Counted from the first letter of the stretch, positions 34,923 to 48,187 are shown. The stretch is 64,000 bases of DNA from Psoroptes ovis (GCA_002943765.1 PQWQ01000008.1:682001-746000); one strand, 5' to 3'. The notes: a model not told the origin generated them from the sequence alone. Numbers and translations: made by a program.

Positions 34923-35996
34923 AAGGGTATCCTACAATAAGATAGAGTCACTCTGCCTAAGGAAAAAAATCGAGAAAAAAATTATCGCATCATGTTCTTG
35001 GTCAATAGGGATGACAAAAAGTCAATTATGGTCACCTCCAATTCTTGACCCTTCCGGTCCAAAAAGGGGGTCAAAAATCAATATTTGCGATATCTCGGCC
35101 GTTTTAAGAGGTGGTCACTCAATTTTTTCTATGATTAAAGATTATCTAGATATTAATCATTGGTGAAAAAATCATTGCTTAAAAATGATTAACACTTCTG
35201 GAATATTCATTTGAAGTTACCATTTCCATTATCCTAAGGGCTTTCGTTTGACGTGTACACGTCAAAACTGAAGATTGCCATTGGAAAACAAGCATTGCTA
35301 TTTTCTATGATCATCAATTGATGACCATTTAAGCCCAACTATTTTCACTCAAGACATTCTTGAATCTTCAACAAGATGTAGAATGAAAACTAAACAAAAA
35401 TCATTGTCACATCTTATTTTTAAAAATATTATTAAGAAAAATCAGCAATAATAATACCGATTATATTGAGGCGAATAATCCGTTTCGGATATTCGTATTG
35501 GATCAAAATGTGAGGTTGATTTTGTTTAGTTTTCATTCTATATCTTGTTGTTGCAAAAGAATGTCTTAAATGAAAATGGTTGAGCTTAAATGGTCATCAA
35601 TTGATGATCATGGAAAATAGCAATTATCATTAATGCTTGTGTTCCAATGGCAATCTTCAGTTTTGACGTGTACACGTCAAACGAAAGCCCTTAGGATAAT
35701 GGAAATGGTAACTTCAAATGAATATTCCAGAAGTGTTAATCATTTTTAAGCAATGATATTTTCACCAATGATTAATAGCTAGATAATCTTTAATCAGAGA
35801 AAAAATTGAGTGACCACCTCTTAAAACGACCGAGATATCGCAATTATTGACTTTTGACCCCCTTTTTGGACCGGAAGGGTCCAGAATTGGAGATGACCAT
35901 AATTGACTTTTTGTCATCCCTATTGACCAAGAACATGATGCGATAATTTTTTTCTCGATTTTTTTCCTTAGGCAGTTATTGTAGGATACCCTTTTT
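34923..35996. repeat. Long near-perfect inverted repeat (about 475-bp arms)
   Basis: The left arm (about 34923-35397) and right arm (about 35522-35996) are reverse complements with only scattered substitutions, one 14-base indel (GATAGAGTCACTCT, left arm only) and one short indel. They are separated by about 125 bases. The outer ends are AAAGGGTATCCTACAATAA and its complement. Each arm contains the palindrome TTGACGTGTACACGTCAA. No coding frame is convincing. This could be a foldback-type element or an inverted duplication. Transcripts would form a long double-stranded hairpin. Confidence 0.9.
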
Positions 35997-36026
35997 AAAT
36001 ATCGTTTTCTGTTCCGCGAATAAGTA

Positions 36027-36107
36027 TTAGGTTGTCCGGAAAGTTCTGGCCGATTTTCATGAACAACTCTATTTGATTAAGCGGAATGAACTTTTCGGAC
36101 AGCCTAA
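36027..36107. mobile_element. MITE, GTTCATTCCGCTTAA family, inverted orientation
   Basis: TTAGGTTGTCCGGAAAG ... CTTTTCGGACAGCCTAA with TA flanks. It lies 30 bp beyond the long inverted repeat. Confidence 0.8.
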
Positions 36108-37451
36108 TATATTAGTTACCTTGAAAAAACGAAATTTTCAAAAAAAATGAAATGGCGGGAAAATAGATGGCGTACACATGTGTGTGTGCATATATTTATG
36201 CTTGAAATATTTGAATTTTGATTAATTTGACCAAAATCAAATCGATTTTCGAACCAAACTAAATCAAAACTGAATTAAATTTAATTCAGTTAAATCAATC
36301 AGTTTAAAACACTCATTAAAATTTCAAAAATTCTGTGCGTTTACACGAGTTTGTTGTTGAAAAACATGTAAAAAACTCAAATAAACATTCGACAAATTAA
36401 TCGATGGCAAATTGAAATTGACTGTAACGCGTAGTGTTTTGAGTGAAAATAAACTTGATTATCATCATCATCAATCGAAGAATGTGATGTCAATGGTGCA
36501 CACACACACACACACACACACACATACATTTCCAATTTATTAACATTGTTATTACTTTATAACTGCCAAAGCAGATGCAGTTTGCAACATTATTATTATT
36601 ATTAGGTTGTCCGAAAAGTTCATTCCGCTTATTGAATAGAGTTGCTCATGAAAATTGGCCAGAACTTTCCGGACAACTTAATGCAACAAACATCAATCAT
36701 TGAGAGCGTAGGCGAAGCTTCACAGAAATCTTTGAAATTGAAAATTTTCAAGTCAAACATCATGAATAAAAGAAGAATGGTAAATCAACAACAAAAGAGA
36801 GAAATGATTTCTCTTTTTGAATTTAAAAATTCAATTGAAATTGAAAGTAAACATAATTAATTCAAATTTGTAAACAAACGAAATGAATGAATGAATAAAT
36901 AAACAAATTTCCCCATCATTAACATCGATCAATCATCATCATTCGATGTCCCGGAAACAAATGAATATTTTTTCAAAGTGAATTCATCAACTCTGAAGCT
37001 GAAGATTTTCAAAGATCGTGGCACGAGCGATTGGCATTTTATGATTCAAGATCTGCCAACTGCCTCGGTCTCACTCGGGATTGGCCAAATCAAAGGCAGC
37101 AAGACGATAATAAACTGAGCAAACACGAACAGCCAAAGGTGAAATTGATGAATTTTGACAAGTGTCAAGACAAGATAATTCAATTGATCATAACGATGAT
37201 TGAGCAGAAACTTAATCAAACAAGCTTTTATTTTGATCAAAAATGATTCGATTTGATAAAAAGTGTTTGAAATTTAGCAGTTTGTATTTGAGATAATAAT
37301 TCGAATGAATAGGTCATGGGCTTTGTTTGGCTGAAATTCGGATTTAGAATTGTGATCGTTGATTTTGTATTAAGATTTACCACCTGTAATTTGTAATTGT
37401 AAAGGCAAAGATATGATGAAATGGATTTGATTGATTTGGTTTTTTCACGAT
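36108..37451. other. Spacer before the Smad gene
   Basis: Contains a CA-dinucleotide run (about 36497-36523) and a MITE (36602-36681). No supported gene. Confidence 0.5.
36602..36681. mobile_element. MITE, GTTCATTCCGCTTAA family
   Basis: TTAGGTTGTCCGAAAAGTTC ... CTTTCCGGACAACTTAA. Confidence 0.85.
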
Positions 37452-39157
37452 TTAAGAAACACTTGAAATAGCATTGGATGGTGAACCCATTTGTGTTAAT
37501 ACTTTATCTAACCATAACAATGCACCATTTAAATGTATTTCAATCCAGCAAGGTGTCGAAGTGACATCTTGTCGATGATATTCAGCACCCCAACCTTTGA
37601 CGAATGACATACGAATTGTACACATTTTTACCAGCTCAAATACTGATTCAAAACCTTCATTAACTGCATTCGATAGTAGACTAGCAAATTCTTGATTATC
37701 AAATATTTTAAGCGTACAATTACTTGGTATTTTACAAACAGTTGTTGGATGAAAACCATTCGAACGATTACAATTACGTGATTGTACGAATATTGGTGAA
37801 TCGGACAAACATTCGGCGAACACTTCACCACCAACATACCATAATTGTACACCTTTCCCGATATGACGTCGAGTGTTTTCAATGGTTGAATTTCGATTTA
37901 CATTCGACAGTAAGCCTAAACAATATCGATTATTATTATTATTTGGGTCGGTAAAACCATCGATCACAATTTGATTGGATGTTGCATGAAATATTTCACC
38001 AACTCTTGTATTCAATTCATAGTAGGCAATCGAACACCAATGTGCTGGTTCATGATATTCAACACGTTGTAATGATCGTTGTGATTGATGATGTGATTGC
38101 TGATGGTGTTGTTGTTGTTGCGGTTGCTGCTGTTGATGATGTTGTTGTTGTTGTTGATATGGTGATGGTGAATCAGCATGTACTGGTGGATGATTTTGAA
38201 AAAATCAATTAAGATATAAATACTTGAATGATCGAATAAACTTACGGTTATAATTCGGTGATGTTGGACCATTCGATGATGTTGGTGATGGTGCATTCAT
38301 TGGATACGTAGTCGATGATGGTGGCGATGGTGACATTAACGAATTATATGGTGATGTTGGCGATGGTGATGATAACATTGAATGTGGTGATGGTGATGAC
38401 ATCATCGATGTTAATGGTGGACTATTTGCACCGTTCATCGGTGATAAATATTTATCATTATCATATGTACCATTGCCATTGGTTGGTGATAATGCCGAAT
38501 CTTGGAACTGTGATCATGGAGATTTGAATTAATGATTATTTTTAATTCAGAATAAATAAGGACTTACATTACGATAATTGGCTAATGGTGAAGTACCAGA
38601 TTGTATTAAATTGCCACCATTCAAATTGTTACCATTCATATTATCCAGATATCTTGGCACTAGTACAGGTGGTAAAACTGTATTTTTCAAAGAAATAGAT
38701 TCGATTCAATTAGATCATTTAGATCAACAAACATTCGAAAAAAATATGGATACATACTCGGTGATTCAACACGACGATAATGATATGGATTAATGCAAAC
38801 ATCTTTTTGTTTCGATGAAAATGGAAATTGACAACGTTCATCTGGTTTCAATTCATGATGTGATTGTAGATCAGGCCAACGCCATACACGACAATAGATA
38901 ACATGTGGTAAACCTTTACGATGTGATACTTGTAAACGGCCATCCAGTGATCGTGGTATTGTTACACATTTGGATGGTAAACCAGGATGGGATAAAGCAA
39001 ATTCGAGATCTTCCAAAGCACCTTTACTTTTTTTCAATCTTTTCACCAATGAATCGACAGCTTTTTCGGCCCATTTCTCTTCTTCATCACCTTGTTTCCA
39101 ACCAAGTAATCGTTTCACGTATGGTGATGATATATTGAACAGTGAATTGAATGGCAT
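37452..39157 (-). CDS. Mad: BMP-pathway receptor-regulated Smad (Mad / Smad1/5 type)
   Basis: Four exons, 39157-38758, 38677-38568, 38507-38246 and 38182-37452, with introns of 60-80 bp; 500 residues. The MH1 domain (about 10-133) has the DNA-binding hairpin RSLDGRLQVSHRKGLP and the zinc ligands in PSKCVT, YCRVW, DERC and DVCINPYH. The linker holds many Ser-Pro sites followed by a Gln/His-rich run. The MH2 domain (about 310-500) has WCSIAYYELNTRVGE and the BMP-type L3 loop GWGAEYHRQDVTSTPCW, and ends in SSVS, the type I receptor phosphorylation site. It carries BMP/Dpp signals from membrane receptor to nucleus with the co-Smad. Unusually, no PPxY motif is found in the linker, although Smad1/5 and Mad normally have one. 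Confidence 0.97.
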
Positions 39158-41001
39158 TGTTTATGGCTGATTATTTCTGGAATCGTCAATAATATCAACA
39201 ACGATTAAACTCAGCTAAATTCGAACAAAAACAAAATCAAAAATCAATCAATTAATTCAATTGAATTTGATTCGATATTTTTTCAAATTTAAAATTTTCA
39301 AAAATTTGAATATTCAGCGGGAAAATAATTGGAATTCTTCAAGAATTTCAAATTTGAAACAATATCGAATCAAATCAAAATAGAATTATGGTATTTTTGA
39401 GGTGTTAAGCTCTCAAGTTTTTTTTATTGGTGGTAGTAAACAAATGGCAAATTGCTCAGTCATTTAAAAGGTATTTGATGATCATAACGTCTCAAGAATG
39501 TAATCATTTAATTTGATTTAGTTTATCACAAAATAAACAAAACCAACCACAAACAATAAGCACTCAGATACTTCTTATTTCTGGTAGCCTAAGATTTAGC
39601 CAAAGATAAAATTTGGCGTCATAAGACTGGTGGAAAAAATGTTGAAATTTCGGAAACGTCTTAGTGTGTGTGTCTATGTGTTAGCGTACGTATTTTGCCA
39701 GTGTATATTGGCTTCAGGTGGCAACGTGTTTCTGCAAATGGTGATCGATCAATGATCAAACAAACTGTGCTCATTCGATTTGCTTACACCTTTCCTCACA
39801 CACACCTTACACCACCTTATACATTACTAAATGTATCTTCTTAGGTTTCAAATCAGGTAACCACCACCACCACCAGTAATGGTTCAAATAAGTTTTTAGA
39901 AGATAAAAACTCAAATTTTACAAAATTTGCAAAATTAATGCTTTAAAATTGCTGGTAACCAATGGTAATGATGAAATTATCATCGAATGACAAGTGAAAA
40001 ATAGAATTAAACAGCAATTTACTTACATATTAATCAAATCAAATATATTTGATTGTATGTTTTTGCTTATTGACGTAATTGTTTGATGTAATCGATTTGG
40101 GACCAATGTTGATATCAATGTTTTCTATTTTCCAAGATGTTTGGAATCCGAGAATCGTTTCAACAATTCACAAATTCAATGATGCTTTTTTTTGTGTGTG
40201 TTGAATTTAAATTCAATTTAAAATTGTAATTAAATTTTTAATTAATTGAAGTAATTATTAATCTGATGAATTTTTTGAGATCTATGAATTTGAATCTAAA
40301 TGGAATTTTTGAACATTTTTTTTCACTTTGAATCACTTTTGAATGGCACTTGTTTACACACACTTGTTTCGGTTTGATTAAGAAATAAAACACTAATATT
40401 CAATCAATTAACTTCGGTTGATTCAAATTGATTGAAATTGTTGATTAATTAATCAAATATTAATTAATTAATTAATTGATCATAATTCAAATACAAATAA
40501 ATCACAATTTCAAGTCAAGTCTCTCGAAGAAAAAAGCTGAACAATATCTTCGATTTGGGCCAGAATTTTCTTGAAAAAAATTTTTCTAAAAAACAAATTC
40601 GAATCAAGTCTTGGCCTCTTTGCACATTCGTATACATTTGCACATTTGAAGTGTCTTAACTTGAAAACATTTTCCTTGGTGAAAACATTCACCATGCACA
40701 CATTTGAGGCATACTGAAAACCGACCAAACAACCACCGGTCATTCTGCTTGCTGTCATTTCACAAACATTTTCTCAGCTATTTCTTAAGACATTTGCAGG
40801 GTATGTGCATAGCAGATAGAGACGATCAAACAACAAGACCAACATTCAGTCTACCCACTGCCTGTGTAATGTGAAGAATCTGTTTTCTTCAAGAAAAAAG
40901 AGAAAGTAAAAATTGCCACCAGCCAAATGCCACCGAGTGTTTTGCCCCCTTCGGGGGTACAAATCAATTTGGCCATAAACAACCAGAGAATGTACGAAGT
41001 A

Positions 41002-41081
41002 TTAGGTTGTACGAAAAGTTCATTCCGCTTAATCAATAGAGTTGTTGATGATAATCGGCCAGAACTTTCCGGACAACCTAA
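41002..41081. mobile_element. MITE, GTTCATTCCGCTTAA family
   Basis: TTAGGTTGTACGAAAAGTTC ... CTTTCCGGACAACCTAA with flanking TA on the left. Confidence 0.85.
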
Positions 41082-41722
41082 GTACATTTGTTAAAGCCAT
41101 GGCTTTGAAAAATTTCTTCGTCGACGACGAAGTCGTCGTCGTCGAAGATGAAAACAAGAATTCACCGATAGTTGATGGCCAGTGGCTGTTGTTGATGGCC
41201 GTCTGCATTGGCATTCATCGTCGATTTCTTAATGAAGATCGAGATGAAGACCCGAGAAATGGCCAACATTTGAATTTTTCTTGTTTTTTTCTTAAAGACG
41301 ATTTCGTTATGGGTTTTTTTCGGAGGAGAAGAAAAAAATGAAAAATTTGAAAATTATGCCCACAAGGCAAATATGCTTCAAGAGACTGTATTGAATGTAT
41401 GAGCTGTTGCCAGTAGGTAATGCTGCTGTGTTTGGCATTTGAATATTTTGATTTTTTTCTTCGAATTTTTCCTTCCATTTTCTTGAAATTTTCTTGAATT
41501 CCCCCCCTCTCGAATGTGATTGGTCATTCAATTCGATTTTTGTTTTTGTTTTGAATAAATTTTGACCATAGAAATTGAATAACTAAATAAATTAATCAAA
41601 GTATGAACATACAAACACTGATATAAGCTTTTGAATAGAGTTGGCCGATATTTCTAAAAACAATGAACATCGACGCTGAATAGTACGTCAGCGGCATTTA
41701 GAAAATAAAATTCGAAAAAATA

Positions 41723-41945
41723 CAGTCGCTCTTCGTTTAACGATACAGTTTTGGACAATAAATGTAAAAATTTCAGTTTTTCGCAATTTTTTACGATAAT
41801 AAATAATGAAAATCTGTGTTCAATGATATTGAGATTTCATGATGAACTTGACCCTTTGAATTCAATTTTTCTTCCGAGAAAAAATTCATGTTTTTGAGTT
41901 ACAATGAAGCACATTTCAAATCAATGTAAAACGAAGTATGACTGT
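41723..41945. mobile_element. pogo/Tc1-type MITE
   Basis: A 223-bp element with ends CAGTCGCTCTTCGTTTAAC and, in reverse complement, CAGTCATACTTCGTTTTAC. TA lies at both borders (41721-41722, 41946-41947). The CAGTC start and TA duplication fit pogo-like elements. No transposase. Confidence 0.75.
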
Positions 41946-42668
41946 ATTTTTATTCAAATTTCATTTTTCATCCTCCAATTATTTAAAACAATTGAATTTC
42001 TTTGTTCAAAATTCAAAATATGGTTCATATCCTAGAACGAGGTTCATCATCAGTGGTCCATTGACTGAGGCAGGAAATTCTCAGAAGAAAACACATGACA
42101 GATTTTCAAATTCAAACAAATTCGAATCGATGATCCTTGCGGCTATGTTTGGCTATAATTTGCATCATTTAGATTTGATTTTAAGCCCATAACCTTGGGT
42201 CAGATTTTTGCATGTCATATGCTTGAATATATTTGATGGTATTCATCATCATCATCATTATCATATCATTTGACCATGGAATTTTTCGAAACAAACAAAT
42301 CCATGAATGTTTATGTTTCAAAATGAATAAAGGTTAAATGTCAATTAGAAAATGTTTATGTTTAATGGTAAATTCTAGCATTGAACAACCTAATTTAAAG
42401 ATTTAAATTGTTTAAGACGTTAAATGATTGGTTTCATCCTCTTCAAAATGGTCCAAATGAGTCTTCAGCGATCGGATGATAATGATTCAATGATATTAAT
42501 GATGATGACCATTATTTGTTTGGCCATTGTTGTTGGTAACAATTGCTGAAATGACCAATAATTATTTATCGTCGATTTGTATGTAAATCTATGATTATCT
42601 CTTCTTGAACGATAATTATAATGCATAATCAAGAGATATTAGAGGAGAAAATCAAAGGTATTCATACG

Positions 42669-42743
42669 CTGTCCGAAAAGTTTTCCGACGATTTTCAATC
42701 AGGCATTTCTGTTGATTTACGAGAATACTTTTCGGACAACCTA
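42669..42743. mobile_element. MITE, GTCCGAAAAG family
   Basis: CTGTCCGAAAAGTTTTCC and ACTTTTCGGACAACCTA ends. Confidence 0.7.
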
Positions 42744-43970
42744 TGATGGTAGTATAAGAAAAAAAAATGTCAACGATTTCATTTGTCATTGATTTACATT
42801 CTATTCAATATATAAATAAAAGCAAAGAATTTTCATTTGAAAACTATGAATTCATTCAACTCTTGTTCATTTAAAATTAATTAATTAATCAATCTTTTAA
42901 TTGATTTTTTAGCCAAAAATGTTAATTAAAATTTGATGAATTAATTTTTGGTTTGACTTGATACGCAACGACTTTATCATCGAAATAATTTATTCATCAA
43001 TCAAACTGGATGATTAAATTCAATATGTGAATATTTAAATAATTGAAAATTTCTACGCATTTCAACGAGTGATGAGCATTCAATTGATTTTTGAATGGTA
43101 ATGAATTAATAGTACGCTTAACCCTTTGAACCTTGCGAAGAAATTCATTTCATGGTCACAACATACACAGAGTGAAAAAACCTCGTTAAAATTTGAAAGA
43201 CGATTACGCATTCAAATTTGAATGGTAAACAAACATATCGTCGTCGTACAGGGTCGACTATCATACAGGGTCGTTAGATCCATTAAGATCAATGAATAAT
43301 AAACAATCATTATTGTTTAATCATTGAAATCATTGACAAACCTCGTCAACCTCTGTGCAATGATCAACAGGTTCGAACAGGTTTTTGTTTGTTTAGGAAA
43401 AATAGTGAGTCCACCACCGCCACCACCATTGATGGTCGAAAATGACCAAAAAATGCTTGAAGCACTTGTTACGTACCACGTGCAACCCTCATCAAGTAAT
43501 CAATGAATTTTACTGGTCTTGTTTCTCCTTAGAAATACCTCAATCACATGACCAATTCAAGGTTTTCAAAGTAATACCCTCTTAAAATGCAACAGGTTTG
43601 ATGAGAGAAACCAAGCTCGTATTGAACATGAAACTGACAGACATGCACACACACAACACAGCCAAATGTATGGGCTTTGAGCCGAGTTTTTCAATTTCGA
43701 ATCATTGCATAATTCATTTAATAATTTCGAAAGATTTCTAAGATTTAAATCAAAATGAATCATATGGGCTGAATTACTTTTAATTCGATTGAATTGAATT
43801 AAATTTAGCTGAGCAGCAGCACCAACAACACATAGAAGTCCATTGTCAGTCTTCAGAGCTTCAATTTGAAGCCAACCGGAACCATAATCATCATCAGTAA
43901 TGATCATTACCATGATTATTTATGCTAATTAATAATAATAATTCTTAGAAAAATTACAAAAATGAATTAT

Positions 43971-44049
43971 TGGGTTGTCCGAAAAATTTTTGTCAATCGC
44001 CCATAGGCTTCTTAATTCAATAATACGAACAAACTTTTCGGACAACCTT
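43971..44049. mobile_element. MITE, GTCCGAAAAG family
   Basis: TGGGTTGTCCGAAAAATTTTTG on the left and CAAACTTTTCGGACAACCTT on the right. Confidence 0.7.
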
Positions 44050-46015
44050 ATTTAAAAATAAATTTCAAAATACCATGTTAAACATCAAATATTCACATAT
44101 AAACATTGACGTTTCTCATGTTTATGTGATTTTATGAAATTTAAGACATTCAATCGAATGTCTTTGGCGTCATATGACTTGATATGATTCGTCATTTGAG
44201 TGTTTAAATGTTTGAGTGCTCGAATACGAACGATTCTGCCATAAACAAACAAATACGAATCAAACGTTTGAAATAAACGAGCAGATTCGTAGATTCGTAA
44301 GTTCATACGAATACGAATAACAAGAGAATATTCGTGCGTATGCACTCAGACACACATAAACAAACAAACACATCGAAAATCATGTCTTGTCGAAAACGTC
44401 AAAATAATCACTTGTTTACCACTTTGAAACCCCAAAAAACCCAAACAATTCAATCAATTTTCTGGGTTTATTTTTGAGTAAACAAGAATTTAGGTCACAA
44501 ATGATTAATTGAACATTTGAATGTCATGGCGAAATTCAAATTTTGAAAATTTCGAAAAATTCAATTCCTTAAATGTATGTCAAGATGATCAATTGTTTTG
44601 AAAGGTTTGAAAATGACCCAGTTACGATCAATGAGCTATTGGTTGATTTTGATTCAGTTATCTTCAAGAATTGGATTCGAAAATAAAATTTTCCATGATC
44701 AAAGCATTTATTTGTTTACATATTGAATATGTATGCAGATGATAAACATAGAATGATATTCATTTATGGTAAACATACACACATGTGTCTGGCATATGCA
44801 GTATGAAAAGAACAAGAATTTGGCCAGAATCAATGAACAGAGGTGGCCAAACAGAGTGTGGCGTCGATTCAAAGGCCGGATGTTTACAACATTTATTTAT
44901 TAACAGTCTTCACTCCTTTAAAGGCGACATTTTGCCGTCATCGAATGATTTTGAATATTTCAAAGTAAAGGTCAAGGGTTGAAGAAAGGGTCACGAATTC
45001 AAGGATTGAATTGTAAAATTCAAATCCTTGGGATTTCAACTGAAATTAATTAATCAACGTATGACGGAAAATGTACATCACACAGAGGTTGGCAACCTCT
45101 GAATGATTAACAAAGAATCGTATGATCATCTGAATTAACGTACATATTTAGCTTACAATCATCATCATCATAACAACAAATAACAACGACGAAGACAATT
45201 GACGTAATTTCTTATTTTTTCCGTCGAAGACACACGCAAACACATTGTGATTCAACGATATTCTTTAGATATTATTCTTTTTCGTACAAAACAACAAATC
45301 ATGACGCTTATTGACGTTACCATTGTTCTTATTATTATCATCATCATAAGAATCATCATCAAAACCTTTAAGAAGAAGTGGTTCAATGGTAAATTACTGG
45401 TGAAGATCGCAATATCGATATAAGCATTAGTAACAATGACAAGAATTCTACAAAGCAAAATGGTGTTATTGACATACATAGAATCATTGAATCATATCAG
45501 CAGCAGCAGTTGGGCACAATACGACAAATGGTGTATCTGTGTGTGCGTGTTTGGTGTGTGTGTGTGTGTCTTAATTCTTTAATTGTTCTGTTTTTGAATT
45601 ATTTAATCATTCTCGAGAACGAAATAAGAAATGATTCAAATGTATGTTCGCATTCGATTCGCATGTATATAAATAACAATTCGCTGTATTCAATTCAAAC
45701 AACAATTGAACAATCAGTAAACAATCAGTTAAGTTTTGAATGTTTTGTGTCTTTGAATGTAATCAAAAATTTGAAATTTTAAAAAATTTGAAAATTAATT
45801 CAATTCTTGAACGAAATCAAAGTTTATTTTATATTTATATTGTTGAAACATTGAAATCTGACTTAGTGAATCATCACTGAGCATTGAAATCATCGTTGAA
45901 CATTGAAGTACATTAAAATACATCGAAATCATCTTAATTCAATTCAAAATCTTATGATCGTTACCACCACCATCGAATTGTTGAATGTATTAATACAATT
46001 AACACTTGATTAATC

Positions 46016-48187
46016 ATGTTACTATCAGTCAATAATCAACAATCAACAAAATTATTACAATTACCATCAACGACGACGACAGCGACACCAAAAGCATCAA
46101 AAATGCCATCGAAAACAATTAAATTATCGTTGATGAAAATGAAATCATCATCATCGATACCGATGACAACAACGAAGACTATGACCTCTAAAACTGCCAG
46201 CAAATCATCAGTATCAACTAATAGTGATAATAATAATGATAATAAGCAACAATCAATAATCGTTGATCGTCAACAATCAAATTTCAATAAAATTAGTGAT
46301 TATCTTTGTGAAGAATTGCTGATGTACTTGCCACCTGAAGATAAACTGCGGCTAGAATCGGTATCGAAACAATTTCAACGTACAATATTTCGACAACAAC
46401 ATCGATTAATATTGAAACCACCGACACCATCATCATCATCATCATTATTATTAGTAGATTTAAATAATAATAATGAATGGAATTACTTGAAAAATCAACT
46501 AATCATCCGCTATTATGATGGTAATATGGTCAAACACAAGATAAATATTAAATTATTTCGTAAAATTTGTCGTAAATTTCAATATATATCCGATATACAA
46601 ATACATTATCATTTAGATCAACAAAATATGGATCAATTATTCTGTTGTATTATTGAAAACCTTAATCAAATTAAACGTGTTGATATTATTAATTTTTTCA
46701 ATCTAAGCAAAGATATTTTGGACTTGTTTGGACAAAAATTTGGCCACCAATTACGTGCGGTTAAATCGAATTATATTTCGACAACAAATTTATTAGCGAT
46801 CAATGATAACAATGAAGATAATGATGAACAAGAACCAAATGATGATGAAAACAACGATGATAACCAACAACAGCCCCTATCATCATCGCTATTATCGACA
46901 AATCAAATATCAGAATCAACATTTACATTGCTTAAATATTGTACAAATCTGGTATCGATTAATGGTACCGAATTGTTGAATGATAAATTGATTGAAAATA
47001 TTAATCATCAGCAATCATCTGGATCGAATTCTGGAGCATTGATCGATAACAATAATAACCCGTTGAACAGTGAAGATAGCAATGAATATACAATGAATAA
47101 TACGACGACCACCACCCCGGCCAACAATGATATTATAATGCCAAAATTAAAATCATGTAATATTAAAATCCAAAATAAAGATAATGTTAATCAGCTGGAA
47201 AAATTTTCCAATATTTATATGAATAATTTGGAAAAAATCAATCTGGAAATGGTTGATTATATTGCACAACATCATTATATTGTTAATTTTATATTTCCAT
47301 TCGGTATTAGTAAATTTTTAAATTTACGTGAGCTAATCATTACGCTTAAATATAATGGCCTTAATGGTAATGATAATGATAATTATCTTTGGATTAAAAA
47401 TGGCCTCAATCTAATATCGATTGAATGTAAAAAAATTGAACATTTAGGTATTGATTTCATAGGATATCAAAATCAATGCATCAATAATGTGATACAATCA
47501 TTACAATCGTTTAAAAATCTGTCCAAATTATCACTATCAGTATCGATGTATAATAAAGATCTTCAATTTCCATTAATGTCACAATTGAAACAGCTGAATC
47601 TTTCATATCCACGACTGTATCAATATACAAATCTAAAACAATTAATAAATTGTTTTCCAAATATTCAAGAATTATATTTGAATAATATGTATTTTTTCAA
47701 CGATATCCTTTTGAATTCACTGATCGGTATGAAATCATTGCGATTATTACATGTTTGTGGGCTAAATTGTACACCACAGATTACCACCAATGGTTTGAAA
47801 ATATTCCTAAATACAGCAACAACAGTAACGAAAATTAAATTTGATAAATTATCCAAACAAATTGATTGTAAAACATTGGAAATGCTCATCGATTTTGTAC
47901 GGAAAAATAATCAAAACTATTATGAATTTGATCTATCATTAAATGAAATTTATAATGATATTTACAATGATAATATTATTATTAATGGTGCTCATCATAC
48001 CAATAGCAGCAATAATAATAATAATAATAATCATTTAAATGTAAATAATACGAATATGTTAAATAATCTATCGAAATCGTTATCAGCAAATATACCGATG
48101 ATTAATGATAATAATTATAAACGTTGTAAAGATTTTGAACAATTTTTCAATCGGGTACAATTACCGAAAAATTTATCAATTAAATAA
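46016..48187 (+). CDS. F-box protein with leucine-rich-like C-terminal region
   Basis: Single exon, 723 residues. A low-complexity Ser/Thr/Lys-rich N-terminus (1-90) precedes an F-box at about residues 92-132: KISDYLCEELLMYLPPEDKLRL followed by ESVSKQFQRTIF. F-boxes bind Skp1 and link substrates to SCF ubiquitin ligases. Residues about 170-620 contain spaced leucine/isoleucine motifs (LRELIITLKYNGL, LSKLSLSVSM, IQELYLNNMYFF, LRLLHVCGLNC) consistent with degenerate leucine-rich repeats, broken by Asn/Asp/Gln-rich inserts (about 270-300 and 335-375). The substrate is unknown. ATG 46016 has stop codons upstream. An AATAAA follows at 48386-48391. The large intron-free frame is unusual next to its intron-bearing neighbours. 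Confidence 0.85.
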   Translation: MLLSVNNQQSTKLLQLPSTTTTATPKASKMPSKTIKLSLMKMKSSSSIPMTTTKTMTSKTASKSSVSTNSDNNNDNKQQSIIVDRQQSNFNKISDYLCEELLMYLPPEDKLRLESVSKQFQRTIFRQQHRLILKPPTPSSSSSLLLVDLNNNNEWNYLKNQLIIRYYDGNMVKHKINIKLFRKICRKFQYISDIQIHYHLDQQNMDQLFCCIIENLNQIKRVDIINFFNLSKDILDLFGQKFGHQLRAVKSNYISTTNLLAINDNNEDNDEQEPNDDENNDDNQQQPLSSSLLSTNQISESTFTLLKYCTNLVSINGTELLNDKLIENINHQQSSGSNSGALIDNNNNPLNSEDSNEYTMNNTTTTTPANNDIIMPKLKSCNIKIQNKDNVNQLEKFSNIYMNNLEKINLEMVDYIAQHHYIVNFIFPFGISKFLNLRELIITLKYNGLNGNDNDNYLWIKNGLNLISIECKKIEHLGIDFIGYQNQCINNVIQSLQSFKNLSKLSLSVSMYNKDLQFPLMSQLKQLNLSYPRLYQYTNLKQLINCFPNIQELYLNNMYFFNDILLNSLIGMKSLRLLHVCGLNCTPQITTNGLKIFLNTATTVTKIKFDKLSKQIDCKTLEMLIDFVRKNNQNYYEFDLSLNEIYNDIYNDNIIINGAHHTNSSNNNNNNNHLNVNNTNMLNNLSKSLSANIPMINDNNYKRCKDFEQFFNRVQLPKNLSIK

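Larger units (their letters stand above)
39158..46015. other. Long intergenic region between Mad and the F-box gene
   Basis: No supported gene. It contains four inverted-repeat elements (41002-41081, 41723-41945, 42669-42743, 43971-44049), a GTCGTC-type palindromic tract at 41115-41145 and TG-rich tracts near 45540-45565. Part of it probably holds Mad and F-box 5' UTRs or enhancers, which cannot be placed. Confidence 0.5.

Noticed and set aside
36497..36523. CA dinucleotide tract as a possible regulatory element
   Set aside because: Ordinary microsatellite; several similar tracts occur in this window.
37979..38212. Plus-strand Val/Asp-rich frame
   Set aside because: Antisense of the Gln/His-rich Smad linker.
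41096..41341. Plus-strand frame starting just after a MITE (MALKNFFVDDEVVVVED...)
   Set aside because: Driven by a GTCGTC palindrome and an A-rich end; overlapping frames on the other strand are just as open.
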